Part shown: one piece after another, positions 8,396 to 18,133 of the stretch
Layout of the letters: the number at the start of each line of letters is the position of its first letter
Position numbering within the stretch: position 1 is the first letter of the stretch
NCBI RefSeq assembly: GCF_000506985.1
Contig: NZ_KI650981.1
Location: 47,122-111,121 of the forward strand
Length of the DNA: 64,000 nt
Source of the DNA: Advenella kashmirensis W13003
GTDB lineage: Bacteria > Pseudomonadota > Gammaproteobacteria > Burkholderiales > Burkholderiaceae_B
Direction of reading: 5' to 3'
The notes under the pieces: model-generated
Databases searched by the model: none
The model's input: the letters and a program-made list of their open reading frames with translations, nothing else
Told to the model about the DNA's origin: nothing
Program-made: the position numbers and the translations under genes

Positions 8396-10255
8396 ATGCC
8401 CCAATATCGTTCCAAAACTTCGACCCACGGTCGTAATATGGCTGGTGCGCGTGCCTTGTGGCGCGCCACTGGTATGAAAGACGGCGACTTCGGCAAGCCG
8501 ATCATCGCGGTGGTTAACTCCTTTACCCAGTTTGTACCGGGGCATGTCCACCTCAAGGATATGGGGCAACTGGTAGCCCGGCAGATCGAAGCGGCCGGTG
8601 GTGTGGCCAAGGAGTTCAACACGATTGCGGTGGACGATGGCATTGCCATGGGGCACGGCGGCATGCTGTACTCGCTGCCTTCACGTGAACTGATTGCGGA
8701 TTCGGTCGAATACATGGTCAACGCGCATTGCGCCGACGCCATGGTCTGTATTTCCAATTGCGACAAAATTACCCCGGGCATGCTGATGGCCGCCATGCGC
8801 CTGAACATCCCCGTTGTTTTTGTCTCGGGCGGACCGATGGAAGCCGGCAAGGTACAGGCGCCGGAAACCGGCAAGGTCATCAAACTGGATCTGGTGGACG
8901 CCATGATCAAGGCGGGCGATCCGACTGTTTCAGATGCGGAAACCGAAGAAATCGAGCGCAGCGCCTGTCCGACTTGCGGATCCTGTTCCGGCATGTTTAC
9001 GGCCAATTCCATGAACTGCCTGACTGAAGTGCTGGGGCTGTCCCTGCCCGGCAACGGTACGATTGTGGCCACACATGCACGTCGCCGTTCACTGTTCGAG
9101 CGCGCCGGCCATCTGGTCGTGGAACTGTGCAAGCGCTATTACGAGCAGGATGATGCCTCTGTTCTGCCGCGTTCCATTGCCACCAAGAAAGCCTTTGAAA
9201 ACGCCATGACGCTGGACGTCGCCATGGGCGGGTCCACCAATACCGTGCTGCACCTGCTGGCAGCCGCCCAGGAAGCCGGTGTGGATTTCACCATGGCTGA
9301 TATCGACCGGATTTCCCGTCATGTACCCTGCGTCTGTAAAGTGGCGCCGGCGACAAATAAATTCCATATCGAAGACGTGCACCGCGCCGGCGGCGTGATC
9401 GCCATTCTGGGCGAGCTGGGTCGCGCGGGTCTGCTGGATCTGGATGTGGGCAACGTACACAGCGGTACACTGGGTAAAGCCATCGATGACTGGGATGTCA
9501 ACAGCGGTCACGCAACCGAGGAAGTCAATACCTTCTACAAGGCATCGCCTGGCGGTATCCCCACCCAGGTCGCCTTCAGCCAGGATCGCCAGTTTGCCGA
9601 CCTGGATCTGGACCGCAGCGAAGGGTGTATCCGCGACAAGGCACATGCCTATTCGCAGGATGGCGGTCTGGCCGTGTTGTACGGCAATCTGGCTGAAAAC
9701 GGCTGTATCGTCAAAACAGCCGGTGTGGATGAAAGCATTCTGAAGTTCACCGGTCGCGCCATTGTGTTCGAAAGCCAGGAAGATGCAACCGACGGCATCC
9801 TGGGTGGCAAAGTCCAGGAAGGTCATGTTGTCATCATCCGCTACGAAGGCCCCAAGGGTGGTCCGGGCATGCAGGAAATGCTGTACCCCACGTCTTATCT
9901 GAAATCCAAGGGACTGGGTGCCAAGGCAGCCTTGCTGACCGATGGTCGATTCTCGGGCGGCTCGTCGGGCCTGGTGATCGGACATGCGTCTCCCGAAGCC
10001 GCCGAAGGTGGCACGATCGGTCTGGTGCATGATGATGATGTGATTGAAATTGATATTCCGAATCGCACCATCAATCTGGTTGTGGATGAAACGGAACTCA
10101 CGCGTCGTCGTGCCGAAATGGAAAATCGCGGACAAAGCGCCTGGCATCCGGCGCATCGTGAGCGCCTTGTGTCTCAGGCGCTCAAGGCATATGCTGCGAT
10201 GGCCACATCGGCTGATCGCGGGGCCGTGCGCGATATCAGTCAACTGATCAAATAA
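8396..10255 (+). CDS. ilvD: Dihydroxy-acid dehydratase
   Basis: Dehydrates 2,3-dihydroxy-isovalerate and -methylvalerate in valine and isoleucine synthesis, using an iron-sulfur cluster. The cluster cysteines are visible in CISNCDKI (C118, C122) and [11 protein letters not shown] (C191, C194, C197). The 619-aa length and the C-terminal block [25 protein letters not shown] fit the long, E. coli-like form. The start has AGGAAG about 7 nt upstream. It lies 41 bp after glnQ and is closed by a strong terminator. Confidence 0.96.
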   Translation: MPQYRSKTSTHGRNMAGARALWRATGMKDGDFGKPIIAVVNSFTQFVPGHVHLKDMGQLVARQIEAAGGVAKEFNTIAVDDGIAMGHGGMLYSLPSRELIADSVEYMVNAHCADAMVCISNCDKITPGMLMAAMRLNIPVVFVSGGPMEAGKVQAPETGKVIKLDLVDAMIKAGDPTVSDAETEEIERSACPTCGSCSGMFTANSMNCLTEVLGLSLPGNGTIVATHARRRSLFERAGHLVVELCKRYYEQDDASVLPRSIATKKAFENAMTLDVAMGGSTNTVLHLLAAAQEAGVDFTMADIDRISRHVPCVCKVAPATNKFHIEDVHRAGGVIAILGELGRAGLLDLDVGNVHSGTLGKAIDDWDVNSGHATEEVNTFYKASPGGIPTQVAFSQDRQFADLDLDRSEGCIRDKAHAYSQDGGLAVLYGNLAENGCIVKTAGVDESILKFTGRAIVFESQEDATDGILGGKVQEGHVVIIRYEGPKGGPGMQEMLYPTSYLKSKGLGAKAALLTDGRFSGGSSGLVIGHASPEAAEGGTIGLVHDDDVIEIDIPNRTINLVVDETELTRRRAEMENRGQSAWHPAHRERLVSQALKAYAAMATSADRGAVRDISQLIK

Positions 10256-10270
10256 AGCGAAGCATGCCAG

Positions 10271-10296
10271 CGGCCGGTTGATCCGGCCGTTTTTTT
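10271..10296 (+). terminator. Rho-independent terminator of ilvD
   Basis: CGGCCGG and CCGGCCG pair around the loop TTGAT and run straight into seven T residues. It lies 16 nt after the ilvD stop. Confidence 0.88.
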
Positions 10297-10370
10297 GCCG
10301 GCGCAGTTCATGTCTGCGCTGTTGTTATAGAGCACTCGGTGAAGTGCGTATGCAGTCGATGCAGGTTGCA

Positions 10371-10436
10371 GGTTATCTGTGGGTAATTGACAGGTAATTT
10401 GTCGATAGCGTGTAGGTAGTCTGTAGGTAGTCGTAA
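10371..10436 (+). repeat. Six tandem 11-bp units, consensus GGTARTYTGTA
   Basis: Units start at 10371, 10382, 10393, 10404, 10415 and 10426, an exact 11-bp period. The GGTTATC/GGTAATT/GGTAGTC core is kept in five units and is degenerate in the fourth (GATAGCG). The period is close to one helical turn, so all cores face one side of the DNA. The array ends 37 bp before the flavin reductase ATG, where a regulator could bind cooperatively. No known operator was recognised. Confidence 0.65.
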
Positions 10437-10473
10437 GCATCATCCGACTGGTTTTCTACGAGGAGCATGATAT

Positions 10474-11079
10474 ATGACAACTGAACGTAAAGTTGCAGCC
10501 TCGCCCCGCGTGGGCTCCCGCGATCTTCCCAAAGTAAGGAAACGCGATTTCCCTGTAAGCGATGCCCGGCGCTATCTGGAGCCGGGGCCGATTGTCCTGG
10601 TGTCGTCACACTGGCAGGGCCGCGACAATATCATGACCATGGGCTGGCACTGCATTCTGGAGTTTTCGCCGTCGCTGTTCGGTTGCCTGATTTCCTCTGG
10701 TAATCACAGTTTCGATATGATCCGTCACAGTGGAGAGTGTGTCATCAACCTGCCCACGACGAAGCTGACAGACATCGTTGCCCGCATCGGCAATTGCTCC
10801 GGCAGCGAGGTTGACAAATTTGCCGAATTTGGGCTTACCGCAAGTCCCGCAGAGCGGGTGAGTGCGCCGCTAATCGACCAGTGCCATGCGGCATTTGAAT
10901 GCAGGTTATATGACGATGTACTGGTCGACAAATACAATTATTTTATTTTTGAAATCGTCAAGGCGCATGTCGCGCCCCGGCCGGCACATCCGGAAACGTT
11001 GCACTATACGGGTGATGGTGTGTTCATGGTCGCCGGCAAAATCATCAGCCGCCGCAAGCTGTTTACCAAAGTACTGTAG
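10474..11079 (+). CDS. Flavin reductase family protein (FMN-binding split barrel)
   Basis: Member of the DIM6/NTAB flavin reductase-like family, which binds FMN and passes reducing power to a partner, or acts alone. The split-barrel core spans about residues 25-185, with conserved blocks such as VSSHWQGRDNIMTMGWH, SSGNHSFDMIRHSGECVINLP and the late FMVAGKIISRRK. A GAGGAG ribosome binding site is 8 nt before the ATG. It stands alone between ilvD and ppc, and its promoter region holds the 11-bp repeats. Without a linked monooxygenase the substrate is unknown. Confidence 0.8.
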   Translation: MTTERKVAASPRVGSRDLPKVRKRDFPVSDARRYLEPGPIVLVSSHWQGRDNIMTMGWHCILEFSPSLFGCLISSGNHSFDMIRHSGECVINLPTTKLTDIVARIGNCSGSEVDKFAEFGLTASPAERVSAPLIDQCHAAFECRLYDDVLVDKYNYFIFEIVKAHVAPRPAHPETLHYTGDGVFMVAGKIISRRKLFTKVL

Positions 11080-11210
11080 CGGTCGTTCAATGCCGGGATC
11101 CCTGGCAGTGGTGCGCGCTGCCGGCGTTGCGCACCACTGCAAGAGCATATAGCGATGAGGATATCGCGGTGAGGATATCGCGGTGAGGGCAGCCCGATCT
11201 GCGCCAGAGC

Positions 11211-14102
11211 TTACCCCGAATTGCGCAGGCCCGTGGCGATACCGTTAATGGTCAGGTGAATCGTGCGCTGGCTGCGCATTTGCTCCAGTTTCGATGGTTC
11301 GGCCCCTGCATCTTCCAGCGCGCGCTGGCGCCGGATAACTTCGACCTGAAGATAATTGAGCGGATCGGTGTAAGCAAAGCGTTCCTGCAGGGCTTCTTTC
11401 AGGGTCGGGTTGTCTGCAAGAAGCGCCTGTTGCTTGATGGCGTACATGGCGTCGCGCGTCAGTTTGAATTCCTCTTCGATCATGCCGAAAACAGTATGAC
11501 GAATGTGTTCGTCTGCCACCAGCTCACTGTATTGGCGTCCGATATCCATATCGGTTTTGGCCAGCACCATTTCCATATTGGACAATACGCTCTGGAAAAA
11601 AGGCCAGTGTTCGGCCATGTCCCGTAATAATTGCGTACGTGATTCCTGGGTGCTGCCGTCGTCCCTGCCCGTACCCAGGCGGATGAATGAATCAATCGCG
11701 GTGCCCACGCCATACCAGCTGGTAATCATCAGCCGGCATTGCGCCCAGGAAAACCCCCAGGGAATGGCCCGCAAGTCCTCGATTCGCTGACCCTTTTTAC
11801 GAGACGCGGGGCGCGAGCCGATATTTAAGCCTGCGATTTCATTAATCGGTGTCGCGGCAAAAAAGTAATCGACAAATCCCGGCGTATCGTACACCAGCTT
11901 GCGATACGCGTGCTGGGCGGCATCGGACAGCCACGCCATGGCGCTGGTATAGCGCTGCAGTGTTTCGCTGTCCTTGCGGGTTTCTTCATGCGGCGCGAGA
12001 CTGCCCAGCAGGGTGGCCGAGACCAGCAGCTCAAGATTGATCAGGCCACTGTCGGCGTTTTTGTATTTGCTCTGGATGACTTCGCCCTGTTCAGTCAGTC
12101 GGATCTGGCCGTCCACGGTGCCGGGAGGCTGCGCCAGAATGGCGTCGAAGCTGGAGCCGCCGCCGCGGCCCACGGAGCCGCCCCGTCCATGAAAGAGACG
12201 CAGGCGCACGTCATGCCGGCGGAATACCTCAAGCAGCTTCAGTTCAGCGTTGTACAGGGACCAGTTGGAGGTCAGATAGCCACCATCCTTGTTGCTGTCG
12301 GAATAACCCAGCATGACTTCCTGGACGCCCTGCTGGGCGTGGAGAATGCGTTCGCGTACCCGTGCCAGCGACAGCCAGCGATCCATAATCGCGGGGCCTG
12401 CTTCCAGATCGGGAATTGTTTCAAAGAGGGGCACGACAATCAGGCCATCGCCGGTCGTCACCGCCAGGCGCTGGCCTGTTTCATCACGCTGTTGCGAGAT
12501 CAGGCCGGTTTCCTGTTGCAGCACCAATACTTCCAGCAGATCGCTCAGCGTTTCGGTATGGGACACAATATATTGCGTAATGGCGTCTTTGCCATAATGA
12601 TGGCGTACCGAGGCGGCCGCATGCAAAATGGCCAGCTCCTTGCGCGTTTCTTCGCTGTACTGCTGCCAGGATGACACCAGCGGCCGGCTGTCTTCAAGCT
12701 CAGCCAGTAGCAGCGTGATTTTTTTCTCTTCCGACAATTGATCGTACTGAACAGGCTGACCTTCATATTTGATGGCGGCTCGCTGATAGAGTTCAGTCAG
12801 CACGCGTTCATGCACATCGGAACTTTGCCGCAGATCCAGCGTGGCCAAATGAAAGCCGAACACGGCCACCGCCTGCTGCAGTTCCTGCAGGCGCAAGGGT
12901 ACCACGGCAGCGGCCTGATTCTCGCAGAGCGAACGGGCAATGACATCCAGGTCTGCCGCGAAATCGGCCGGCGCATTGTAGGGATCGGCGCTGGCCGTAT
13001 TGCGCAAGGCCAGATCGTGATGAGTGAGGTGCCGGGCGGTCGCGGCCAGCCGGGCATAGACGCCGATCAGGGCGCGGCGGTAGGGCTCGTCCAGGCGGTG
13101 GCGCGATTGATCGGGGCTGAGGTCGGACAGTTGGGCCAGATCGGTTGACACATGGGTGAGCGAGGTGCTCAGGGACAGTTCCGAGCCCAGCAGATGCACC
13201 TGGGCCAGATAATAGTCGAACAGCGTTGTGGCGTGACGGTTGATGGCGTGGGTCAGCGTTTCGGCATTGACATTGGGGTTGCCGTCCCGGTCGCCACCGA
13301 TCCAGGAACCCATTTTCAGAAAAGGCGGCAGAATGGCGGCGCCATCGCCCGGCTCTCCCAGGCTGCGATTGAGGCGGTTGTATAGCGTCGGAATGGCTTT
13401 GAGAAACGTGGTATTGAAGTAGGCCAGGGCGTTTTCGATTTCATCATTGACGGTCAGCTTGTTGAAGCGCAACATGCGCGTCAGCCAGAGCGTCTTGATA
13501 TGTCCCGTCAGTTCCAGGGCCAGTTGATGGCTTTCGTCTTCGGTCAAGCGACTGTCGATGGCAACCAGGCACTGGCTGATATGCCGGTGCAGGTCCAGCG
13601 TGCTTTTGCGCTGCACTTCTGTCGGGTGGGCCGTCAGCACCGGGACGATCGTGGCACCGGACAGAAAATCCCGGATCGCACTGTGACCGACGCCATGCTG
13701 CTCCAGTTTGGCCAGCGTATGTCCGAGCGTTCCCGTCTGCGCTTCATTGCTGCTGAGCAGGCGGCGACGTTGTCGCTTTTGCTGGTCGCGGTCTTCGGCC
13801 AGATTGGCCAGATGCAGAAAATAACTGAACGCGCGCGACAGGGTATTGGCCTCGTCGTCGGACAGGGCCGTAAGCCTATTGAGCATGGTATCGCGTTCCT
13901 GCGCCAGGCCTTCCCGCTTGAAGCGCACGGCGGCGCGACGAACCGTTTCAATGACATCAAAAATCGGCTGGCCGTCTGATTCACGGATGGCGGCGCCAAG
14001 GATCCTGCCCAGCAGTCGAATGTCCTGCTGCATTTCATTTCTGTCTGTGCTTGCGTTTTCCACGTTGTCTCTTACTCCGGTTGGTTGCGGGGTTCCATTC
14101 AT
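11211..14102 (-). CDS. ppc: Phosphoenolpyruvate carboxylase
   Basis: Carboxylates PEP with bicarbonate to oxaloacetate, refilling the TCA cycle. Catalytic and binding motifs are all present: VLTAHPTEVQRKS near residue 155, GYSDSNKDGGYLTS near 600, and FHGRGGSVGRGGG near 635. The C terminus ends in NGIATGLRNSG, the usual end of the family. The start was put at the ATG at 14102, which has AGAAGG 7 nt upstream; an in-frame ATG at 14129 is also possible and adds nine residues. It follows the DUF4239 gene on the same strand. Confidence 0.95.
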   Translation of the reverse strand: MNGTPQPTGVRDNVENASTDRNEMQQDIRLLGRILGAAIRESDGQPIFDVIETVRRAAVRFKREGLAQERDTMLNRLTALSDDEANTLSRAFSYFLHLANLAEDRDQQKRQRRRLLSSNEAQTGTLGHTLAKLEQHGVGHSAIRDFLSGATIVPVLTAHPTEVQRKSTLDLHRHISQCLVAIDSRLTEDESHQLALELTGHIKTLWLTRMLRFNKLTVNDEIENALAYFNTTFLKAIPTLYNRLNRSLGEPGDGAAILPPFLKMGSWIGGDRDGNPNVNAETLTHAINRHATTLFDYYLAQVHLLGSELSLSTSLTHVSTDLAQLSDLSPDQSRHRLDEPYRRALIGVYARLAATARHLTHHDLALRNTASADPYNAPADFAADLDVIARSLCENQAAAVVPLRLQELQQAVAVFGFHLATLDLRQSSDVHERVLTELYQRAAIKYEGQPVQYDQLSEEKKITLLLAELEDSRPLVSSWQQYSEETRKELAILHAAASVRHHYGKDAITQYIVSHTETLSDLLEVLVLQQETGLISQQRDETGQRLAVTTGDGLIVVPLFETIPDLEAGPAIMDRWLSLARVRERILHAQQGVQEVMLGYSDSNKDGGYLTSNWSLYNAELKLLEVFRRHDVRLRLFHGRGGSVGRGGGSSFDAILAQPPGTVDGQIRLTEQGEVIQSKYKNADSGLINLELLVSATLLGSLAPHEETRKDSETLQRYTSAMAWLSDAAQHAYRKLVYDTPGFVDYFFAATPINEIAGLNIGSRPASRKKGQRIEDLRAIPWGFSWAQCRLMITSWYGVGTAIDSFIRLGTGRDDGSTQESRTQLLRDMAEHWPFFQSVLSNMEMVLAKTDMDIGRQYSELVADEHIRHTVFGMIEEEFKLTRDAMYAIKQQALLADNPTLKEALQERFAYTDPLNYLQVEVIRRQRALEDAGAEPSKLEQMRSQRTIHLTINGIATGLRNSG

Positions 14103-14134
14103 TGTAGGGCCTTCTGGCATGTTGCGCATTTCGC

Positions 14135-14929
14135 TTATCGGAACGCTGTCTTTTGTATTTGCCGCAAATGGGTGGGTTCGATAATACTGCTGCCGGTAAA
14201 GGGGCGATCATTGACCAGAATCAGGAATGAAATACTGGCAAAACTCAGGGAAATCAGCACCACGGCCTTGCGCAGTTCCGGACGGGTGTGATAATGAATA
14301 TCATAAATGACATACATACAGACACTCAGAAGAATCAGCAGCACCAGCCATTTCTGCGGATTGATGTGATACGTGGCCACATTCAATCGTTCATCGCGCG
14401 ACTTGCGCACCTGGATCAGATAGTCGTTCAGTAGCTTCATCTGGGAGCTGACATAGGCATCTGTCTGCACTTCGCTGGTGATTCTGGCTGTGTGGATAGT
14501 CAGCACATCCAGAGCTGCCTCGGTGCGTTCGCTGACCTGATCGCGGTTCATGCTGGGCCATTCGTCGTCGACAGCAGCGTTAACATAGGCCTGCAGACGG
14601 GCTCGCAGATCGGCATTGATTTCGGGCGGCAGAAATTTCAGCACCCGCAGTGCATCGCTGACCGCGCCCGCTTCGGCTTCCGTGGCAGCCTGTCCCTTCT
14701 CGTTTTCCTTCCAGACGTCGCTGGCCATGAACGCCATGTTCAGGCCAATGGGAACCAGCAGACCTGAAATGAGCGTATGGCTCAGGGCGCTGCTGCGTGG
14801 CGAGGTGCTGTTGCGGCGTTGCAGCCGAATAATCACTACGATGATGCCGGACATGCACAGGAAAAAAACCGTACACAAAATCCAGGATGCAATAATCGGA
14901 ACTTCGAACAGCAAATTGTAAAGGTGCAT
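14135..14929 (-). CDS. Membrane protein, DUF4239 (bestrophin-like) family
   Basis: A 264-aa integral membrane protein with four hydrophobic segments, at about residues 12-36, 46-68, 185-207 and 217-240. Between the second and third lies a long soluble helical stretch rich in charged residues (AYVNAAVDDEWPSM, SERTEAALDVL). The arrangement fits the DUF4239 family. Function is unknown. It is upstream of ppc on the same strand with a short gap, so the two may share a transcript. Confidence 0.75.
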   Translation of the reverse strand: MHLYNLLFEVPIIASWILCTVFFLCMSGIIVVIIRLQRRNSTSPRSSALSHTLISGLLVPIGLNMAFMASDVWKENEKGQAATEAEAGAVSDALRVLKFLPPEINADLRARLQAYVNAAVDDEWPSMNRDQVSERTEAALDVLTIHTARITSEVQTDAYVSSQMKLLNDYLIQVRKSRDERLNVATYHINPQKWLVLLILLSVCMYVIYDIHYHTRPELRKAVVLISLSFASISFLILVNDRPFTGSSIIEPTHLRQIQKTAFR

Positions 14930-15213
14930 GACATCCTCACGGGAGACAAAGCTGAAATAATGCTGACCATCATGTTTAGCCTCATAACCCGGCGTCAGTC
15001 TGATGTTATGGACGTTTCGTATTCTACCTTCTGTCCGGTCGGCCCATCGGGGTCGGTAACGTCCCGGACAAAAAAGGGGGGCGGGGCCAGGTTATCTCCT
15101 TCGGCCAGGCAGAATGAAAACCGGTGGCGATATTCCGGATGGAGACAAAGGGTGCCTGCGATGGGTGATAATAGAATATTGATCCTTTTATGCATCCGTC
15201 AGGACCAGCCGTA

Positions 15214-17199
15214 ATGAACCACTCGACGACGCCGCGCTTTATATTTGACCGGTTTCTGTATTTGACGACCGATCCGCATGAGATCGAAGTTTGCCTGCAG
15301 CCAGGCGCATCCACCGCGCCAGCGCCCGGTGCCGAACTGGCGCTGCGGGATGATATTTCCACCGACGAAATCACGCCGGTCGCCATCATGTCTCATTACG
15401 ACGACAAGCTCGGCGGATTCGCCTATACCGGTGTGCAGGCTGCCGGTATCACGCCCATTGCGCGCGATGCCGTCAGGCTGGCAGGTATCCAGGTGGTCGT
15501 GGCGGGCAGCCGCTACGGCAAGGGGTCTTCCCGGGAACACAGCCCGGCCGCCGAAAAGCATGCCGGGATCAAGCTGGTATTTGCCCGCAGCTTTGAACGG
15601 ATATACCGTCAGAACGCCGACAACATCGGTCTGCTGACATCGACCAACTTTGCGCTGCTGGCGCGATTGCAGGCCGGTCAGTCCATCACGCTTGACGAGA
15701 TTCTGGCCGAGCGCGACGAGCTGACACAAGCCATTTTGCGCAGTGGCGGCCTGCTCGCGTACGGTAAATCCTATCTGGGCAGAAGCCGCCCTGAGGCGCC
15801 CCAGGCGAGTGACCAGCCGCAAACGCTTTTTGAGAAAATCATGGCCCGGCACGTGCTGCGTACGGATCAGACCACGACGGACCTGACGCCGGGCGCCGGT
15901 ATTTTTCTGCGTGCCGACTGGCGTTTCATTCACGAGTATTACACCGGTATGGCCGCGCATATGCTGCACCAAAGCTATGGCGCGCCATTGCAGTTGTTCG
16001 ATGCGGAAAAAATCATCGCTTTCGAGGATCACACTTCCTATCTTCAGGAAAGCCCGGCTCATTTGCGCCAGGGGCTGGTGCCGAACATGCTGCGGATGTG
16101 CCAGGCGCACCGCGATTTTGTGCAGGAAACCGGTCTGCGTTCGCACCGAACCCTGACCGAAGCGCAAGCGAGCGCCGATGATGGCAGCAACGTAGCCGGT
16201 ATTTCACATGCCATGATGGCGGAACACTATGCCTTGCCCGGTCAGGTAGTGGTGGGCACCGATTCGCACACCCCGCACAGCGGCGCACTCGGTTGCGTGG
16301 CGTTTGGCGTGGGCACCACCGACATGGCCAATGCTTTCATGACCGGCGCCGTACGGATCATCATGCCCGCCGGCATTCTGGTCAAGCTGAATGGCTCGTT
16401 GCCTGCCGGGGTAAGCGCCAAAGATATTGTTCTGCATCTGCTGGCCTTGCCGCAAATTCGGGAGGGCAGAGGCGTAGGACGGGTGTTTGAATTCACCGGT
16501 ACGGTCATTCATGCGTTGTCAGTGGATGAACGGGCTACCCTGACCAATATGTGTGCCGAGTTAGGCGGTTTTACCGGTATCGTCGCACCTGATGCGAAGA
16601 CGGTACAGTTTCTGAGTGAACGTCGCGGCGTGGATTTTGAGCTGGAAGACTGGATGCAGAGTGATCCGGGTGCTCGCTATGAGCAGTGCATTGAGGTGGA
16701 CTGTTCCGGACTGGATGTGCTGGTTGCCGCGCCTGGCGATCCAGGCAACGGCCGGCCGGTAGGTACCCTGCATGATCCCGTATCGATCGATATTGCCTAC
16801 GGCGGCTCCTGTACTGCGGGCAAGCGTGAGGATTTTGATCAATATTACGCGGTGCTGGCCTGGGGATTGCAACAGGGCCTGCAGTTGCCGTCACATGTAA
16901 CGCTTTATCTGCAGTATGGCACGACGGCGGTTCGCGACTATTGCGTGCACAAGGGGTATGATCTGGTGTTCGAACGCATGGGGGCGCATATATTGCAACC
17001 GTCATGTGGCGCTTGTGCCAATTGCGGACCGGGCTCGTCGGTTGATGCGGGCCAGGTGACGATCAGCGCGATCAATCGCAATTTTCCGGGACGGTCGGGC
17101 CCGGGGCAAGTGTGGCTTGGCAGTCCTGCGACCGTGATGGCCAGTGCGCTGGCCGGTCGTATCTGTTCGTTTGCGCAATTGCAACAAGGCCTGCACTAG
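15214..17199 (+). CDS. Aconitase/isopropylmalate dehydratase family enzyme with N-terminal swivel domain
   Basis: An iron-sulfur hydro-lyase whose domains are in swapped order: the LeuD-like swivel domain comes first (residues about 20-185, with DDISTDEITP and the SRYGKGSSREHS loop), and the LeuC/aconitase catalytic part follows (about 205-650). Cluster cysteines are in GGSCTAGK (C533) and PSCGACANCGPG (C598, C601, C604). Substrate-site motifs include VGTDSHTPHSGALG. Standard leuC/leuD are separate, and AcnA/AcnB place the swivel differently, so this is a distinct branch. The ATG at 15214 was preferred (AGGA 10 nt upstream) over 15190, which has no ribosome binding site. The substrate is not known. 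Confidence 0.82.
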   Translation: MNHSTTPRFIFDRFLYLTTDPHEIEVCLQPGASTAPAPGAELALRDDISTDEITPVAIMSHYDDKLGGFAYTGVQAAGITPIARDAVRLAGIQVVVAGSRYGKGSSREHSPAAEKHAGIKLVFARSFERIYRQNADNIGLLTSTNFALLARLQAGQSITLDEILAERDELTQAILRSGGLLAYGKSYLGRSRPEAPQASDQPQTLFEKIMARHVLRTDQTTTDLTPGAGIFLRADWRFIHEYYTGMAAHMLHQSYGAPLQLFDAEKIIAFEDHTSYLQESPAHLRQGLVPNMLRMCQAHRDFVQETGLRSHRTLTEAQASADDGSNVAGISHAMMAEHYALPGQVVVGTDSHTPHSGALGCVAFGVGTTDMANAFMTGAVRIIMPAGILVKLNGSLPAGVSAKDIVLHLLALPQIREGRGVGRVFEFTGTVIHALSVDERATLTNMCAELGGFTGIVAPDAKTVQFLSERRGVDFELEDWMQSDPGARYEQCIEVDCSGLDVLVAAPGDPGNGRPVGTLHDPVSIDIAYGGSCTAGKREDFDQYYAVLAWGLQQGLQLPSHVTLYLQYGTTAVRDYCVHKGYDLVFERMGAHILQPSCGACANCGPGSSVDAGQVTISAINRNFPGRSGPGQVWLGSPATVMASALAGRICSFAQLQQGLH

Positions 17200-17290
17200 G
17201 CCTGGCGACGCAGGCCTCGACATTCGAGATACGAATGGTGGTCTACGATTGTTCTCGTCGACTGTCCCCCTGAACAGGCACGGACGGTCA

Positions 17291-17860
17291 TCAGACCGGA
17301 AACGTATGGGCCTGTACCAGTGCTTCCGCGATCTGTCCCATTCGGCGTTGCGTCTGCATGGCTTTTTTGCGCAGCATCCGATAGGCTTCGTCTTCACCGA
17401 TGCCATGCTGCTTCATGAGGATCCCCTTTGCTTTTTCAATGATCTGTCTTTGGGCCAGGCGTTGTTTTGCGTCGACCAGTTCGCGGCGGCGCGAATGGTC
17501 CAGGGCAAAGCGCTCGATGGCAACGTTCAACAGGGACAGCATGCGCGACGACGGCACCTCGCCGACCACATAAGCGGCCACACCGGCCCGGATGGACGCC
17601 TGCATGAAGGCGCGGTCATTATCATTGGTGAACATGACCACGGGCAGGGCGCTGTTGTGCGATGTCATGCACAGGCCTTCCAGCGTGTCGCGGCACGATG
17701 CATCTGCACTGACCAGTACCACATCCGGCCTGATGCCCGCCAGGGCCGCAGCAAAGTCGGCCAACGGCGAAATCTCGGCAATCACGTGGATACCGGCAGC
17801 GCGCAGGGTGTTGCGCAGCGTGTCATCCTGCTCGTCACGAATCAACATTACGTTCAGCAT
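17291..17860 (-). CDS. nasT: ANTAR-domain antiterminator, NasT-like
   Basis: Binds paired hairpins in nitrate-assimilation leader RNA and prevents termination. Residues 1-115 are a receiver-like domain; the usual phospho-acceptor Asp is replaced by Ser51 (PDVVLVSAD). The ANTAR domain spans about 124-180, with the typical block AKQRLAQRQIIEKAKGILMK. The start at 17860 has AGAGGA upstream; an in-frame ATG at 17971 would add 37 residues unlike the family. It diverges from nrtA, whose leader carries a matching ANTAR target. In other bacteria NasT is held inactive by the nitrate sensor NasS; no separate nasS is seen here. Confidence 0.87.
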   Translation of the reverse strand: MLNVMLIRDEQDDTLRNTLRAAGIHVIAEISPLADFAAALAGIRPDVVLVSADASCRDTLEGLCMTSHNSALPVVMFTNDNDRAFMQASIRAGVAAYVVGEVPSSRMLSLLNVAIERFALDHSRRRELVDAKQRLAQRQIIEKAKGILMKQHGIGEDEAYRMLRKKAMQTQRRMGQIAEALVQAHTFPV

Positions 17861-17981
17861 ATTTTCTGTCCTCTTGCGTAGACCTAAGCAAAAGGCATGC
17901 CGGATTCGCTCACCCTGGCGTCGGCGCAACATGCCCATTTTGAGTGCGCGCACGCCTTGCCGGATGAGCACATGCGCTGCG

Positions 17982-18009
17982 GCACGAATGTGTGCACTGT
18001 TCTAGTGCG
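17982..18009. promoter_or_regulatory. NtrC-like enhancer sites
   Basis: TGCAC-N7-GTGCG at 17993-18009 matches the NtrC consensus TGCACC-N5-GGTGCA at nine of the twelve defined positions. An overlapping GCAC-N6-GTGC lies at 17982-17995. They sit about 100 bp upstream of the sigma-54 promoter, the usual enhancer distance. Confidence 0.55.
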
Positions 18010-18107
18010 CTCACATGGGATTCATCTCTTCCTGGTCATCTGTGGCAAGGCCCGCGTATGGCGCTGCGTCCTTTGAATACGCGGCATTGCGAAATGTATT
18101 CTGGTAG

Positions 18108-18124
18108 TTGGCATGTATATTGCT
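18108..18124 (+). promoter_or_regulatory. Sigma-54 (-24/-12) promoter of the nitrate operon
   Basis: TTGGCATGTATATTGCT matches the consensus TTGGCACG-N4-TTGCW with one change. The invariant GG (18110-18111) and GC (18122-18123) are exactly ten bases apart. The start of transcription should fall at about 18134, precisely where the first leader hairpin begins. Confidence 0.72.
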
Positions 18125-18133
18125 TTAGTCTTC

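Noticed and set aside
9089-10243. 384-codon open frame opposite ilvD
   Set aside because: Antisense to ilvD throughout, no family resemblance.
15199-16167. 322-codon open frame opposite the aconitase-family gene
   Set aside because: Shadow of a confirmed coding region.
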